Shown here: piece after piece, positions 8,690 through 17,470 of the stretch
Layout: each line of letters begins with the position of its first letter
Numbering within the stretch: the first letter of the stretch is position 1
Assembly (NCBI GenBank): GCA_031267645.1
Contig: JAIRYW010000036.1
Span: forward strand, 1 to 58,040
From: Propionibacteriaceae bacterium
Lineage (GTDB): Bacteria > Actinomycetota > Actinomycetes > Propionibacteriales > Propionibacteriaceae
Direction of reading: 5' to 3'
Length of the DNA: 58,040 nt
Made by a program: the position numbers and the translations under genes
Notes under the pieces: model-generated
What the model was told of the DNA's origin: nothing
The model's input: the letters and a program-made list of their open reading frames with translations, nothing else
The model's database searches: none

Positions 8690-9781
8690 TTAGGAGATGC
8701 GCTCTTGGTTGGAGTTGGAGAAGACGTGGATCGACTGCGGGTTGGCCGTCAGCCGGACCTGTCCGGACGGGGTGCTGCTGTGGCGGGTCGAGATGCGGGC
8801 CACGATCTGCTGGGCGTTGAAACGCTCGTCGTCGCTCAGGCCGGACAGTGTGCCGTAAAGGTAGGTGTCGGAGCCGAGTTCCTCGACCAGGGACACGTCG
8901 ACGCCGATGCCGGTCTCGCCCAATTCGAAGTTCTCCGGCCGGATGCCGACGGTGAGGCTGTCCTCGTTCGCGGCCTTGGCCAGCGTCTCGCGCGCCACCG
9001 GCACCACGTAGTCGCCGATCTGGACGCCCTCGGCCGTGACCTTGCCCGGCAGCAGGTTCATGGCCGGCGAGCCGATGAAACCGGCCACGAACAGATTGGC
9101 CGGCTTGTCGTACAGGGCCAACGGCGAGTCGACCTGCTGCAAGATGCCGTCCTTCATGACCGCCACCCGGTGGCCCATGGTCATGGCTTCGACCTGGTCG
9201 TGGGTGACGTAGACGGTGGTGACGCCGAGTCGCTTCTGCAGAGCGGCGATCTGGGTCCGGGTGGCGACGCGCAACTTGGCGTCCAAGTTGCTCAAGGGCT
9301 CGTCCATCAGGAAGACCTGGGGCTGGCGCACGATGGCCCGGCCCATCGCCACGCGCTGGCGCTGGCCGCCGGACAGAGCCTTGGGCTTGCGGGCCAGGAA
9401 GTCTTCCAGACCGAGCAGCTTGGCCGCCTCCAGGACGCGGGCTTGGCGCTCGGCCTTGGGCACGTTCTGCATCTTCAGGGCGAAGCCCATGTTGTCGGCG
9501 ACGGTCATGTGGGGATAGAGGGCGTAATTCTGGAAGACCATGGCGATGTCGCGGTCTTTGGGCGGCAGGTCGGTGACGTCGCGGTCGCCGATCATGACTC
9601 GGCCGGAGTTGACCTCTTCCAGGCCGGCCAGCATACGCAGGGAGGTCGATTTGCCACAACCGGACGGCCCGACCAGGACCATGAATTCGCCGTCGCCGAT
9701 CTCAAGATTGAGGCCGTCGACGGCGGGATGGTCGGAGTTGGGGTAGATCCGGGTGGCGTCTTTGAAGGTGACACTAGCCAT
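8690..9781 (-). CDS. ugpC: Sugar ABC transporter ATP-binding subunit (UgpC/MsiK type)
   Basis: A 363-aa ATPase of the MalK/UgpC/MsiK group that powers carbohydrate importers. It has Walker A GPSGCGKSTS near residue 38, the ABC signature LSGGQRQRVAMGRAIVR, Walker B VFLMDEPLSNLDAK and the H-loop YVTHDQVEAM, followed by a regulatory OB-type C-terminal domain. It stands alone, and none of the permeases in the window has its own ATPase. By analogy with MsiK it is inferred to serve several importers, including the one at 20.3-23.6 kb. The 5' region contains a small hairpin (CGGGC/GCCCG at 9801-9816). Confidence 0.93.
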   Translation of the reverse strand: MASVTFKDATRIYPNSDHPAVDGLNLEIGDGEFMVLVGPSGCGKSTSLRMLAGLEEVNSGRVMIGDRDVTDLPPKDRDIAMVFQNYALYPHMTVADNMGFALKMQNVPKAERQARVLEAAKLLGLEDFLARKPKALSGGQRQRVAMGRAIVRQPQVFLMDEPLSNLDAKLRVATRTQIAALQKRLGVTTVYVTHDQVEAMTMGHRVAVMKDGILQQVDSPLALYDKPANLFVAGFIGSPAMNLLPGKVTAEGVQIGDYVVPVARETLAKAANEDSLTVGIRPENFELGETGIGVDVSLVEELGSDTYLYGTLSGLSDDERFNAQQIVARISTRHSSTPSGQVRLTANPQSIHVFSNSNQERIS

Positions 9782-9930
9782 GACAAAACAAACCTTTCCA
9801 CGGGCGGTACGTGCCCGACGATCCTTAGTGGTGAAGGTGGAGCGCGACGCTCTGCCTCAGGGGTCAGTCTTGCACGATCGATCAAGGCCGCGGTAGGCGG
9901 GGTCGCTTTTGGTCAGCTAGGACGGACTTC

Positions 9931-10869
9931 GTGCCAACGGCCCGACCCCCTACGGTGGAGACCGTGGACAGACCAGAAGCCGAGACCCGGCCCGACGGCC
10001 CGGCGCCGGACCCGGCCGAGGCGCCGGAGGCCGAGGTCGTCCCCGGCGGCCCGGCGACGGGCTCGGCGGACCAGGCTCCGGCGGAGGTGTTGGAGGCCGA
10101 GGTCGTCCCCGGCGGCCCGGCGACCGACTCGGCGGACCAGGCTCCGGTGGAGGCGACGGACCCGGCCGTCCCGGCGGACGGAACGGACGAGGAGAAGCCC
10201 TGGTGGGCCGACCCGGCCTGGCCCTGGAGCCACCGTCCGACCCGGGCCGACTTGGTCTGCTGGGCCATGATCGCCGTGGTCGGGGTCTACGCCTTGGCCA
10301 TCGCCCCCACCCGGGCTCTGCTGATCGGCTACAGCCCCCCCCTGGCCGCCGCCATCACCGGCGGGCGGACCTCAGTGGTGGCGACCGGGGCCTGGGTCCA
10401 TGTCCGGGGCGGCCCCTTGGTCCTGTGGTGGGCTCTGGCCGGGCTCTCCCTGATCAAGTTCAGCTGGGTCTACTGGTGGGCCGGCCACCGTTGGGGCGAC
10501 GGCATCGTCACCATGCTGGCCGGTCAGACCGCCTGGTCCCAGCGGCGGGCCGAGCGGGCCGTCCGTCTGACCCAGCGCTGGTGGCCGCTGGCCGTCGCCT
10601 TGACCTTCTTGCCGGTGCCCTTCCCGATGCCGATCGTCTACGCCGCCGTCGGCGCCGCCGGAGTCAAGTTGGGTCGCTTCTTGGGCACGGTCCTGGCCTG
10701 CTCCCTGGTCTTCCAAACCGGCTACCTGGCTTTGGGCTGGTGGATCGGCCAACCGGCCGTCGACCTGGTCGACCTCTACGCCCGCTACATGTGGTACGCC
10801 ACCGCCGCCATCCTGGTCGGTATGTTGGCCCTGGCCTGGTGGCGGTCGCGGCGGCGGCGGGCCGAGTAG
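9931..10869 (+). CDS. DedA/VTT-like membrane protein with repetitive acidic N-terminus
   Basis: The C-terminal ~215 residues have several membrane segments (starting with LVCWAMIAVVGVYALAIAP) and resemble actinobacterial DedA/VTT (SNARE-associated) proteins, which are linked to membrane homeostasis and lipid scrambling. The first ~90 residues are acidic, Pro/Ala-rich and probably disordered. They contain a 22-aa unit (EAEVVPGGPAT...) present twice. The start is uncertain: GTG 9931, GTG 9955 and GTG 9964 are all possible, none with a strong ribosome-binding site. It is divergent from ugpC. I infer the family from the hydrophobic pattern and the FLPVPFPMPIVYAAVG motif region. Confidence 0.65.
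   Translation: MPTARPPTVETVDRPEAETRPDGPAPDPAEAPEAEVVPGGPATGSADQAPAEVLEAEVVPGGPATDSADQAPVEATDPAVPADGTDEEKPWWADPAWPWSHRPTRADLVCWAMIAVVGVYALAIAPTRALLIGYSPPLAAAITGGRTSVVATGAWVHVRGGPLVLWWALAGLSLIKFSWVYWWAGHRWGDGIVTMLAGQTAWSQRRAERAVRLTQRWWPLAVALTFLPVPFPMPIVYAAVGAAGVKLGRFLGTVLACSLVFQTGYLALGWWIGQPAVDLVDLYARYMWYATAAILVGMLALAWWRSRRRRAE
10027..10158 (+). repeat. Two tandem 66-bp units inside the DedA-like gene
   Basis: Units at 10027-10092 and 10093-10158 differ at only a few positions and keep the reading frame, so each encodes 22 residues of the acidic N-terminal tail. It is a recent in-frame duplication in a disordered segment. Confidence 0.85.
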
Positions 10870-10926
10870 AGGCCCCGGCCGGCGGCGGCGGTGGGACCAG
10901 GCGGTCGGGCGGTCGGGCGGAACGGC

Positions 10927-11670
10927 TCAGACGGCCTGGGAGTCGGACGCCTCGGACTCGTCGCCGTTGGCCGTCACCACCGGATGCTCCGTCGGCGGCA
11001 GCGGACTGGCCAGGTCGATGGTGCGGACGGTGCGGGGGGCCGGCGGGGCTGAGACGTAGGTCTGGGCCGGCACCGGCAGCGGATCCCACAAGGACAGACT
11101 GGGTTGGATCCAAGCCGAGCCGTCGGCTGGGTCGGACTCGGCCGGGTCGGCCGCGATTTCGACCATGATGGCCACGGTGGCTTCGGCGTCGGCACCCTCG
11201 ACCCGCTGACGCAGACGGTCCAGCCGGCGCTCGCTCCGAACCACGTCCCAACGGGCCAAGCCGGCCCAGGCCGGCAGCGAGAGGGCGGCCAGGCCGGGCG
11301 TCCACCAGCTGGTCAGACCGGCCAGGGCCAGCCCGGCGGCCAGCCCGATCAAGGCCAGCAGGCCGATCAAGACCAAGCGGCGGCGACGGGCCGTGCGCCG
11401 AGCCAAGCGGGAGATGGCGTGCAGCCGGGCTCGGCGGGTCAATTCGCTCGAGACCGGCAGATCGGGGTTGGTCAACAGGTCCAGCTCCAAGTCGAGGTCG
11501 AACTCGTCTTGGCCCAGCGGGGAACCCTGGTGGACCTTGACCGACAATTCGCCGCCCGGGCGCCCGACTTCGGGCGCGGACGGCCGAGGCCGCCGTGAGA
11601 CTCGGCTGGGGACGAGATAGAACAGCCAAGCCACGACGACGACAAGGAATATAAGGCCGGTGGCATCCAT
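10927..11670 (-). CDS. SepX/GLPR-like membrane protein (probable cell-division component)
   Basis: A 247-aa protein starting at ATG 11668-11670. It opens MDATGLIFLVVVVAWLFYLV, a transmembrane segment at the extreme N-terminus, as in Streptomyces SepX and corynebacterial GLPR. A cytoplasmic linker of ~70 residues and an Arg-rich stretch (RLARRTARRRR) follow, then two close hydrophobic segments at about residues 97-140 (LVLIGLLALIGLAAGLALAG and the WTPGLAALSLPAWAGL region) and an acidic C-terminal tail. In those organisms the protein anchors division or polar-growth factors. The order and spacing of the segments match; the usual glp/moeA neighbour is absent here. An unrelated membrane protein with the same layout remains possible. 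Confidence 0.6.
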   Translation of the reverse strand: MDATGLIFLVVVVAWLFYLVPSRVSRRPRPSAPEVGRPGGELSVKVHQGSPLGQDEFDLDLELDLLTNPDLPVSSELTRRARLHAISRLARRTARRRRLVLIGLLALIGLAAGLALAGLTSWWTPGLAALSLPAWAGLARWDVVRSERRLDRLRQRVEGADAEATVAIMVEIAADPAESDPADGSAWIQPSLSLWDPLPVPAQTYVSAPPAPRTVRTIDLASPLPPTEHPVVTANGDESEASDSQAV

Positions 11671-11756
11671 CACCGTCAGGCTAAGAGGTCGGCTCGGGTC
11701 GGCCCGGAAGACGCGCCGAAAAAGCAGCTGATCCGGGCTATGGATCCTGCGACGGC

Positions 11757-11862
11757 GCGCAGGATGACGTGGGGCGCGGGACGCGCGGGGACGCGCGGGA
11801 TGGTGTGGGGCGCGGGACGCGCGGGGACGCGCAGGATGGTGTGGGGACGCGCGGGACGACTC
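11757..11862. repeat. 36-bp tandem repeat, about 2.5 copies, intergenic
   Basis: Two complete 36-nt units (11757-11792 and 11793-11828) share the core TGGGGCGCGGGACGCGCG and are followed by a shortened third copy from 11829. They fill the gap between the NCS2 permease stop and the SepX-like start. No gene is visible in this 218-bp gap; the repeat is the only notable content. Confidence 0.85.
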
Positions 11863-11888
11863 GGGGCTGGCCGGGTGATTGGGCCCGC

Positions 11889-13304
11889 TCAGTCGGCCTG
11901 GGGTTTCTCCTCTTCGAAGAAGCCGGGGCTGTCGAAAATGATGGCCGCCCCTTCGGCTTCGCGGCGCACCTGGGCCGGGGCCAAGACCCGGGCCAGGTGG
12001 TAGACCGCCACCGTCACGATGGTGCCCAGGGCGATGCCGGAGAGGGAGAAGTCGTCGGAGAACTGCAAGGACACGTCGCCCACGCCGATGATGATGCCGG
12101 CTGCCAGCGGCACCAGGTTGATCGGATTGCCGAAGTCGACCTTGTTCTCTTTCCAGATCTTGGCCCCCAGCAGGCCGATCATGCCGTACAGCACCACTGT
12201 GATGCCGCCCAGCACGCCGCCCGGGGTGGCCGAGATGACGGCCCCGAACTTGGGCGAGAAGCCGAATAGGACGGCGACCAGGGCGGCCACCACGTAAGCG
12301 GCGGTGGAATAGACCCGGCTGGCGGCCATGACGCCGATGTTCTCGGCGTAGGTCGTGGTGGGGCCGGCGCCGACCGCGGTGGCCAGCATGGAGGCGGCGC
12401 CGTCGGCGGCGATGGCCCGGCCCATCAGCGGGTCGAGGTTCTCGCCGGTCATCTCGGCCACCGCCTTGACGTGGCCGGTGTTCTCGGCGATCAGGGCGAT
12501 CACGACCGGCAGCGCGATGAGGGCGAAGCCGATCGAGAAATGGGGCAGGTGCAATCCGACCACGCCGGTGGCGGCGTCGGACAGCGGCGGCAGGCCGATC
12601 CAGTCGGCCGAGGCCACCGCGCTCCAGTCCACCCGCAGATGCTCGGTGACTTGGCCGGCCGAGTTCTGGGACGTGATCGGGCCCAGCACCAGGTCGAACA
12701 GCCAGCTCAGGACGTATCCGACCAGCAGGGCCACGAAGATGGCGATCCGGCCGATGAAGCCCTTGAAGCCGACCGACAGGACCACCACCACCAGCATGAC
12801 GATGAAGGCGGTCCACTGGTCTTGCGGCCAGTAGGTCCGGGCCACCACTGGGGCCAGGTTGAAGCCGATCAACATGACCACGGCGCCGGTCACGGCCGGC
12901 GGCAGGACGCGGTGGATGACGCGGGCGCCGGCGAAGTGGATGATCAAGCCGACGATGAACAGGGCCGCGCCGGTCACGAACAGGGCCCCGGTCAGATCGG
13001 CGGCGTCGCCGCCGGCGGCGTAGATGGCGGTGGCGACCCCGACGAAGGAGGCCGAGGAGCCGAGGTAGCTGGGCACCCGGTGTTTGACCACGACGATGAA
13101 GAGCAAGGTCGCGATGCCGGACATCATGACAGCCAGCTGCGGGTTCAAGCCCATCAAGAGGGGGAAGACGAAGGTGGCTCCGAACATGGCCACGACGTGT
13201 TGGGCGCCCAATCCGACGGTCTTGCCCCAGCCCAATCGTTCGGTCGGTTTCACCACTTCGCCCGGAGCCAGTGAACCGCCGCCGTGCAGAGTCCAAATCG
13301 CCAT
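11889..13304 (-). CDS. NCS2-family nucleobase permease (uracil/xanthine type)
   Basis: A 471-aa membrane transporter with about 12-14 hydrophobic segments, importing uracil or another nucleobase by proton symport. The family marks are the early GLGAQHVVAMFGATFVFP motif, VIALIAENTGHVKAVAEMTG and the NCS2 signature region AVGAGPTTTYAENIGV. These favour a UraA-like uracil permease over a purine carrier. I start at ATG 13302-13304 (MAIWTLHGGG); a TTG 18 bases upstream is less likely because a G-run ribosome-binding site precedes the ATG. It is monocistronic as far as can be seen. Confidence 0.88.
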   Translation of the reverse strand: MAIWTLHGGGSLAPGEVVKPTERLGWGKTVGLGAQHVVAMFGATFVFPLLMGLNPQLAVMMSGIATLLFIVVVKHRVPSYLGSSASFVGVATAIYAAGGDAADLTGALFVTGAALFIVGLIIHFAGARVIHRVLPPAVTGAVVMLIGFNLAPVVARTYWPQDQWTAFIVMLVVVVLSVGFKGFIGRIAIFVALLVGYVLSWLFDLVLGPITSQNSAGQVTEHLRVDWSAVASADWIGLPPLSDAATGVVGLHLPHFSIGFALIALPVVIALIAENTGHVKAVAEMTGENLDPLMGRAIAADGAASMLATAVGAGPTTTYAENIGVMAASRVYSTAAYVVAALVAVLFGFSPKFGAVISATPGGVLGGITVVLYGMIGLLGAKIWKENKVDFGNPINLVPLAAGIIIGVGDVSLQFSDDFSLSGIALGTIVTVAVYHLARVLAPAQVRREAEGAAIIFDSPGFFEEEKPQAD

Positions 13305-13391
13305 TCTCGTCCCCCCTGTCAAGAGTGGCCCAGTGCCGAGACGATCCTAACGGAGTTCTAAGACGGTCCGATCCCGGTTCGGCGGACTGGC

Positions 13392-15431
13392 CTAGCGGCG
13401 CGCTGAGTCGGGGCCGGCCGGGCCGTGCCGGCGGTAGTCGCGCCAGACGTTCTCGAACACGTCGTCGTCGTCCGGCAAGGGGCGCCGGGGGCGCCAACGG
13501 CAGACGGGGCCGGCCGGGGTCCAGACGACGGATTGGACGCGATCGTCCCAGGCTCCCGCGTCGAGGAGGAAGCGGAAACCCGCCACCTGCTCCACCGTTC
13601 CGTCGCTCGGGGCGGACGGCTGGTCGTACAGGGCGGAGCCGCGCGACCGTCCGCCCCGGGCCAGATAATCAGCCATGGCGGCCAGGTAGACCTGGGCGGC
13701 GATCAGGAGGTCCCGCAGCAAGAGCGTCCGGTCGAGCGACTGCCGCGAGCCGCCGTCGGCGGACAGGTCGGAGGCGAGCTGGCCGAGCCACTGGTCGACC
13801 TGGGCCCGGGCCTGGCCGATGGACTTCGCCGACCGGACCGGACCGGCTTGCGCGCTCATCAACTGGCCCAAGGCCCGCAAGCGCTCGGCGCTGTCGTCCG
13901 GCCGACCGGCGGCGGCCCGTCGGGTGGCCTGAACGACGATCTGATCGGCTGCCGCTAGCACCGGCTCGGCCGCCCGGACGAAGTCGGCCGGATCGATCGG
14001 CTGGCCGCCGTCGGCGACGATGCGCTGGGCGGCCCGGGTGGCGCCGACCTGGCCGCTGTTGAGGGCGGCTCCGCCGGGCCGGTAGACCCCATGGGCGCCG
14101 CTGGCTTCACCGACCGGGAAGAAGCCGTCCAGATTGGACCGCCACCAGGCGTCGACCGCCAGGCCGCCGTTGTTGTGCTGGGCGACCAGGTCGATCTCGA
14201 GCGGCTGCCGGGCCAGGTCGAGACCGGGGTTCCTCTCCTTATAGAACTGATAGGCCGGTTCGTTCATGTGTCGCAGGCGCTCGATCGGACTGCCCGACAA
14301 GGCGCCGGCTCGGGCCAGATAGTCTCGGGCCTCGTCGTCCAAAGCGGCCGGATCGAGCTGGTCGCGGCCGGGGTTGCGCCGGAAATCGAGCCAGACCCGC
14401 CGGCCCCGCCCGGCCGTCTCCCGGTGGACCAACAGGTCGATCAAGGACGAACCGGACCAGGCTCGGCGGACGTCGAAGGGCCATTGGTAGCCCTTGCGGA
14501 AGGTCAGTGACAACAGCTGGCCGTAGTCGCCGATCGCCTCGGCCACGAACTCGCGCTCATCGCCGCCGTCGGGAGCGGTCGAGAGGAAGCGGGGCAGAGC
14601 TTGCATATAGGTCCCGGAGACGTTCCAGCGGGGCTGCAGGGAGGCCAGGCCGAATTGCCACTCGGTCAGGTTCTGGCCCTCGGCCCCGGCCCGGTAGGCC
14701 GCCCCGGCGGCGCCCCACTGGCCGTGGGGATAGGCGCTGCGCGCGTAGAGGCCGGCCGGTCCGCCGCTGGCGTAGACCAGGTTGGCGCAGCGGAACAACA
14801 GCCAGGGCGACTCCGCCCCCTCGGCCGGCTGGTCGGTCCGCCAGACCAACAGTCCGACCACCCGTCGGCCGGTCGCGGTCGGGACGACGACCAGGTCGAC
14901 CACGCGGCAACGGTCGAAGATCTCCGTGCCCTGGGCCCGTACCTTGGCCTCCAGGGCTTCGACCATGGCCCGGCTGGTGTACGGCCCGGCCGAGGTGGCC
15001 CGCTGCCTGGGATCGTGGTCGGTCTTGTAGCCGACGAACTCCCCCCACCGGTTCTGGGGGAAGGCCACTCCGGCTTCGACCAAGTGGAAGAAGGACCGCG
15101 TCGACAGCGCCGCCTCGGCCCAGGCGGTGTCGCCGTCCATCGCCCCGCCCTCGAAAAGGGTCCGGGCCATCTCCTGGACCGAGTCGTCGCCGCCCCCGGC
15201 CAGCGTCAACTTGTAATAGGTCTGCTTGTCGGAGCCGGCCTGGCGCGAAGCCCCAGTCGTGACTCGGTCGGTCGTCATGACGACGTCCTGGGCCCCGAAG
15301 TCGACCAGTCGGGCGGCGGCGCAATAGCCGGCCGCGCCGGTCCCGACGACGACGGTCTGGGCCGTCACGACCGGCACTCGGAGCCCGGCCACCCGAACCC
15401 ACTCCCAGCGGTCCGCCAATTCGTCAGTCAT
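13392..15431 (-). CDS. FAD-dependent oxidoreductase of the fumarate reductase/succinate dehydrogenase flavoprotein family
   Basis: A 679-aa flavoprotein. ATG 15429-15431 is preceded by GAGGAG. It has an ADP-binding motif VVGTGAAGYCAAARL near residue 28 and an active-site region HNNGGLAVDAWWRSN, then GFFPVGEASGAHGVYRPGG, as in SdhA/FrdA/L-aspartate oxidase enzymes. The His that covalently holds FAD in SDH/FRD is absent from the TTGASRQAGSDKQ segment, and no iron-sulfur or membrane anchor subunits are near, so a soluble enzyme with non-covalent FAD is inferred. It is the last gene of the minus-strand catabolic operon and probably oxidises or reduces a sugar-derived intermediate; the substrate is unknown. 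Confidence 0.8.
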   Translation of the reverse strand: MTDELADRWEWVRVAGLRVPVVTAQTVVVGTGAAGYCAAARLVDFGAQDVVMTTDRVTTGASRQAGSDKQTYYKLTLAGGGDDSVQEMARTLFEGGAMDGDTAWAEAALSTRSFFHLVEAGVAFPQNRWGEFVGYKTDHDPRQRATSAGPYTSRAMVEALEAKVRAQGTEIFDRCRVVDLVVVPTATGRRVVGLLVWRTDQPAEGAESPWLLFRCANLVYASGGPAGLYARSAYPHGQWGAAGAAYRAGAEGQNLTEWQFGLASLQPRWNVSGTYMQALPRFLSTAPDGGDEREFVAEAIGDYGQLLSLTFRKGYQWPFDVRRAWSGSSLIDLLVHRETAGRGRRVWLDFRRNPGRDQLDPAALDDEARDYLARAGALSGSPIERLRHMNEPAYQFYKERNPGLDLARQPLEIDLVAQHNNGGLAVDAWWRSNLDGFFPVGEASGAHGVYRPGGAALNSGQVGATRAAQRIVADGGQPIDPADFVRAAEPVLAAADQIVVQATRRAAAGRPDDSAERLRALGQLMSAQAGPVRSAKSIGQARAQVDQWLGQLASDLSADGGSRQSLDRTLLLRDLLIAAQVYLAAMADYLARGGRSRGSALYDQPSAPSDGTVEQVAGFRFLLDAGAWDDRVQSVVWTPAGPVCRWRPRRPLPDDDDVFENVWRDYRRHGPAGPDSARR

Positions 15432-15454
15432 CTTGGCTCCTCTGCCAGATCGGT

Positions 15455-15523
15455 CGTCGGCTGGGCCGGGCCTGCGCTCGGCGTCCGGCCGGCGCAATCA
15501 GAGTCGGCCCGGCCCAGCCGACG
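15455..15523 (-). promoter_or_regulatory. Perfect 18-bp inverted repeat in the leader of the flavoprotein gene
   Basis: Arms at 15455-15472 and 15506-15523 are exactly complementary and separated by 33 nt. In the transcript this hairpin lies between the SDR stop (15601) and the flavoprotein ribosome-binding site, so it could stabilise or attenuate part of the operon mRNA. There is no U-run, so a classical terminator is unlikely. The motif GGGCCGGGCCTGCGC also occurs twice here in direct orientation. Confidence 0.6.
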
Positions 15524-15600
15524 ATCGGGCCGGGCCTGCGCCTGGTTGGTCACCTCGCCCGCCACCTCCTCGCTCCTGCACCGAGTCCTCCAACCGCCTG

Positions 15601-16380
15601 TCAGAGTTGGGGGATGTGGAGGCCGCCGTCGACGTGGAAGACCTCGCCGGTCGAGTACGGCGTCGTCCCCGCCGCCAAGAGCGAGACGGCCGCCGCCACG
15701 TCGGCCGGCCGCCCCCAACGGTTGACGGGAGCCATCCCGCGGTCGATCAGAGCGTCGTACTTGGCCTGGGCGGCGGCGGTCATGTCGGTGGCGATGACGC
15801 CGGGACGGATCTCGTGGACGACGATCCCCTCCGGAGCCAGCCGGGCGGCCCAGAGCTGGGTGGCCATGGCCACCCCGGCCTTGGACAGGCAGTAGTCCCC
15901 CCGGTCGATCGAGACGGCCGTGGCCGAGATCGACGACAGATTGATGATGGTGGCGACCGGCCGGTCCGGCCAGCCGGTCCAAGGGCCGCGCAACTCGATG
16001 ACCCGACGGGCGAAGGCCTGGGTCAAGAAATAGGGACCGCGCAGGTTGACGCCGAGGACGCGGTCGAAAGACTCCGGCCCCGCCTCCAGCAGATCGGCCC
16101 GCGGACTGGGGGCGACGCCGGCGTTGTTGACCAAGAGGTCGAGGCGGCCCCAGGCGGCGACCGCGTCGTCGAGCAGGCGGGCGTGGTCGGCCAAGTCGGC
16201 CACCGAGCCTTGGACGTAACGCACCCGGTCGGCCCGACCGGCTAGGTCGCGCAACTCGGCCACGGCCTCGGGCTCGGGCCGAGTGGCCAAGATGGCGACG
16301 TCGAAGCCGTCGGCCACCAGCCGTCGGCTGATGCCCAAGCCGATGCCTCGACTGCCTCCGGTCACCAACGCCACCGCCAT
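15601..16380 (-). CDS. Short-chain dehydrogenase/reductase (FabG-like)
   Basis: A 259-aa classical SDR that oxidises or reduces a hydroxyl/keto group with NAD(P). The nucleotide motif is TGGSRGIG near residue 7, the NNAG motif is at about residue 90, the catalytic serine is in INLSSISA, and Tyr/Lys are in the YCLSK segment. The C-terminus PYSTGEVFHVDGGLHI is typical. It sits between the LacI regulator and the flavoprotein in the catabolic operon, so a sugar or polyol derivative is a more likely substrate than a fatty acyl chain. The exact specificity is not visible. Confidence 0.88.
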   Translation of the reverse strand: MAVALVTGGSRGIGLGISRRLVADGFDVAILATRPEPEAVAELRDLAGRADRVRYVQGSVADLADHARLLDDAVAAWGRLDLLVNNAGVAPSPRADLLEAGPESFDRVLGVNLRGPYFLTQAFARRVIELRGPWTGWPDRPVATIINLSSISATAVSIDRGDYCLSKAGVAMATQLWAARLAPEGIVVHEIRPGVIATDMTAAAQAKYDALIDRGMAPVNRWGRPADVAAAVSLLAAGTTPYSTGEVFHVDGGLHIPQL

Positions 16381-16396
16381 CGGTCCACCTCCTGAC

Positions 16397-17470
16397 TCAG
16401 GCCGGCCCAGCCGGCTGCGAACCGACCCGGACCGGGTCCGCGCCGGGGGTGCTGTCGCGCAGCACCACTTCCAAACTCAAAAGGGTGGCGTCGGGCTCCC
16501 ACTCGGAGTCGACCGCCGCGCGTAAAGCTTGATAGCCGACTTCGTCCAAGGGGATGTGGACGGTCGTCAGCGACGGGGTGACGTCACGGCTGACCGGGGT
16601 GTCGCCGAAGCCGGCCACCGCCACGTCGGAGCCGGCTTCCCGGCCGGCCTCCCGCAGGGCGATCAGGGCGCCGACGGCGGCCATGTCGGAGGCCCCGAAG
16701 ACGAGCGTGCCGCCGTCCAGGCCGGCGGCCAGGGCCCGCCGCATCGAGCGGTAGCCGCTGTCCCGGGTGTAGCCGTCGTGGTGGATCTGGGTGACGACGC
16801 CGCCGGCGCTGGCGAAGCCGGCGCTGAAGCCGGCCACCCGGTCGTCGGAGCTGCGCACGCCGGCCGGAGCGGCCAAGACGACGGCTCGACGGTAGCCGAG
16901 CTCGGACAAGGCGGCCCCCAGGGCTTGGGCGCCGCCGAAATTGTCGATCACGACCGAGCGGGCGTCGCCGGCGCCGGCGCCGAGCGCCACCACCCGTCCG
17001 CCGGCGGCGGTGAAAGCGTCCAGCTCTTGGCTCAGCCGGGCCGCCACGTCGATCTCACGGGAGGCGGCCAAGATCAGCCCGTGGGGGCGCAGGCCGCGCA
17101 AGGTCCGCACCAGCCGGGTCTCACGTTCGGGATCGCCTTCGGTCACGGCGATGGTCACGACCAAGCCGGACTCGTCCGCCCCGCGGGCCACGCCGGAGGC
17201 GATCTGGCCGAAATAGGGGTCGGCGATGTCCGCCACCAGCAAGGCGATGACGGAAGCCTTGCCCCGGGCGGTGGCCTGGGCCGACAGGTTGGCGGTGTAG
17301 CCGATGCCACGGGCGGCGGCTTCGACCCGTTGGCGGTAGGACTCGGCCACTCGCCGGCGCGACCCGTTGAGGACGCGCGACGCCGTCGCCAGCGACACCC
17401 CGGCGGCGCGGGCGACGTCGTCCAAGGTGGGGGCCGGGCCGGACCCGCGCACGGAGGGGGCATCAGTCAT
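16397..17470 (-). CDS. LacI-family regulator of the catabolic operon
   Basis: A 357-aa LacI/GalR protein: an N-terminal helix-turn-helix TLDDVARAAGVSLATASRV, a hinge, then a periplasmic-binding-like effector domain (VIALLVADIADPYFGQI...). The start ATG 17468-17470 overlaps the stop of the TIM-barrel gene by four bases (ATGA), giving translational coupling. It is encoded inside the operon it most likely controls; matching palindromes lie at 23694-23715 and 25907-25928. The effector is presumably the imported substrate or a keto derivative. Confidence 0.9.
   Translation of the reverse strand: MTDAPSVRGSGPAPTLDDVARAAGVSLATASRVLNGSRRRVAESYRQRVEAAARGIGYTANLSAQATARGKASVIALLVADIADPYFGQIASGVARGADESGLVVTIAVTEGDPERETRLVRTLRGLRPHGLILAASREIDVAARLSQELDAFTAAGGRVVALGAGAGDARSVVIDNFGGAQALGAALSELGYRRAVVLAAPAGVRSSDDRVAGFSAGFASAGGVVTQIHHDGYTRDSGYRSMRRALAAGLDGGTLVFGASDMAAVGALIALREAGREAGSDVAVAGFGDTPVSRDVTPSLTTVHIPLDEVGYQALRAAVDSEWEPDATLLSLEVVLRDSTPGADPVRVGSQPAGPA

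Noticed and set aside
11757-11862. CRISPR array
   Set aside because: The 36-bp units are contiguous without spacers, and no cas genes are near.
13305-13322. TTG start for the NCS2 permease, adding six residues
   Set aside because: The ATG at 13302-13304 has a G-rich ribosome-binding site at suitable distance and gives the usual N-terminus.
11671-13497. Upstream continuation of the SepX-like frame through the permease gene
   Set aside because: Only the part after ATG 11668-11670 looks like protein; the remainder overlaps the NCS2 permease in another frame and is Arg/Pro-rich noise.
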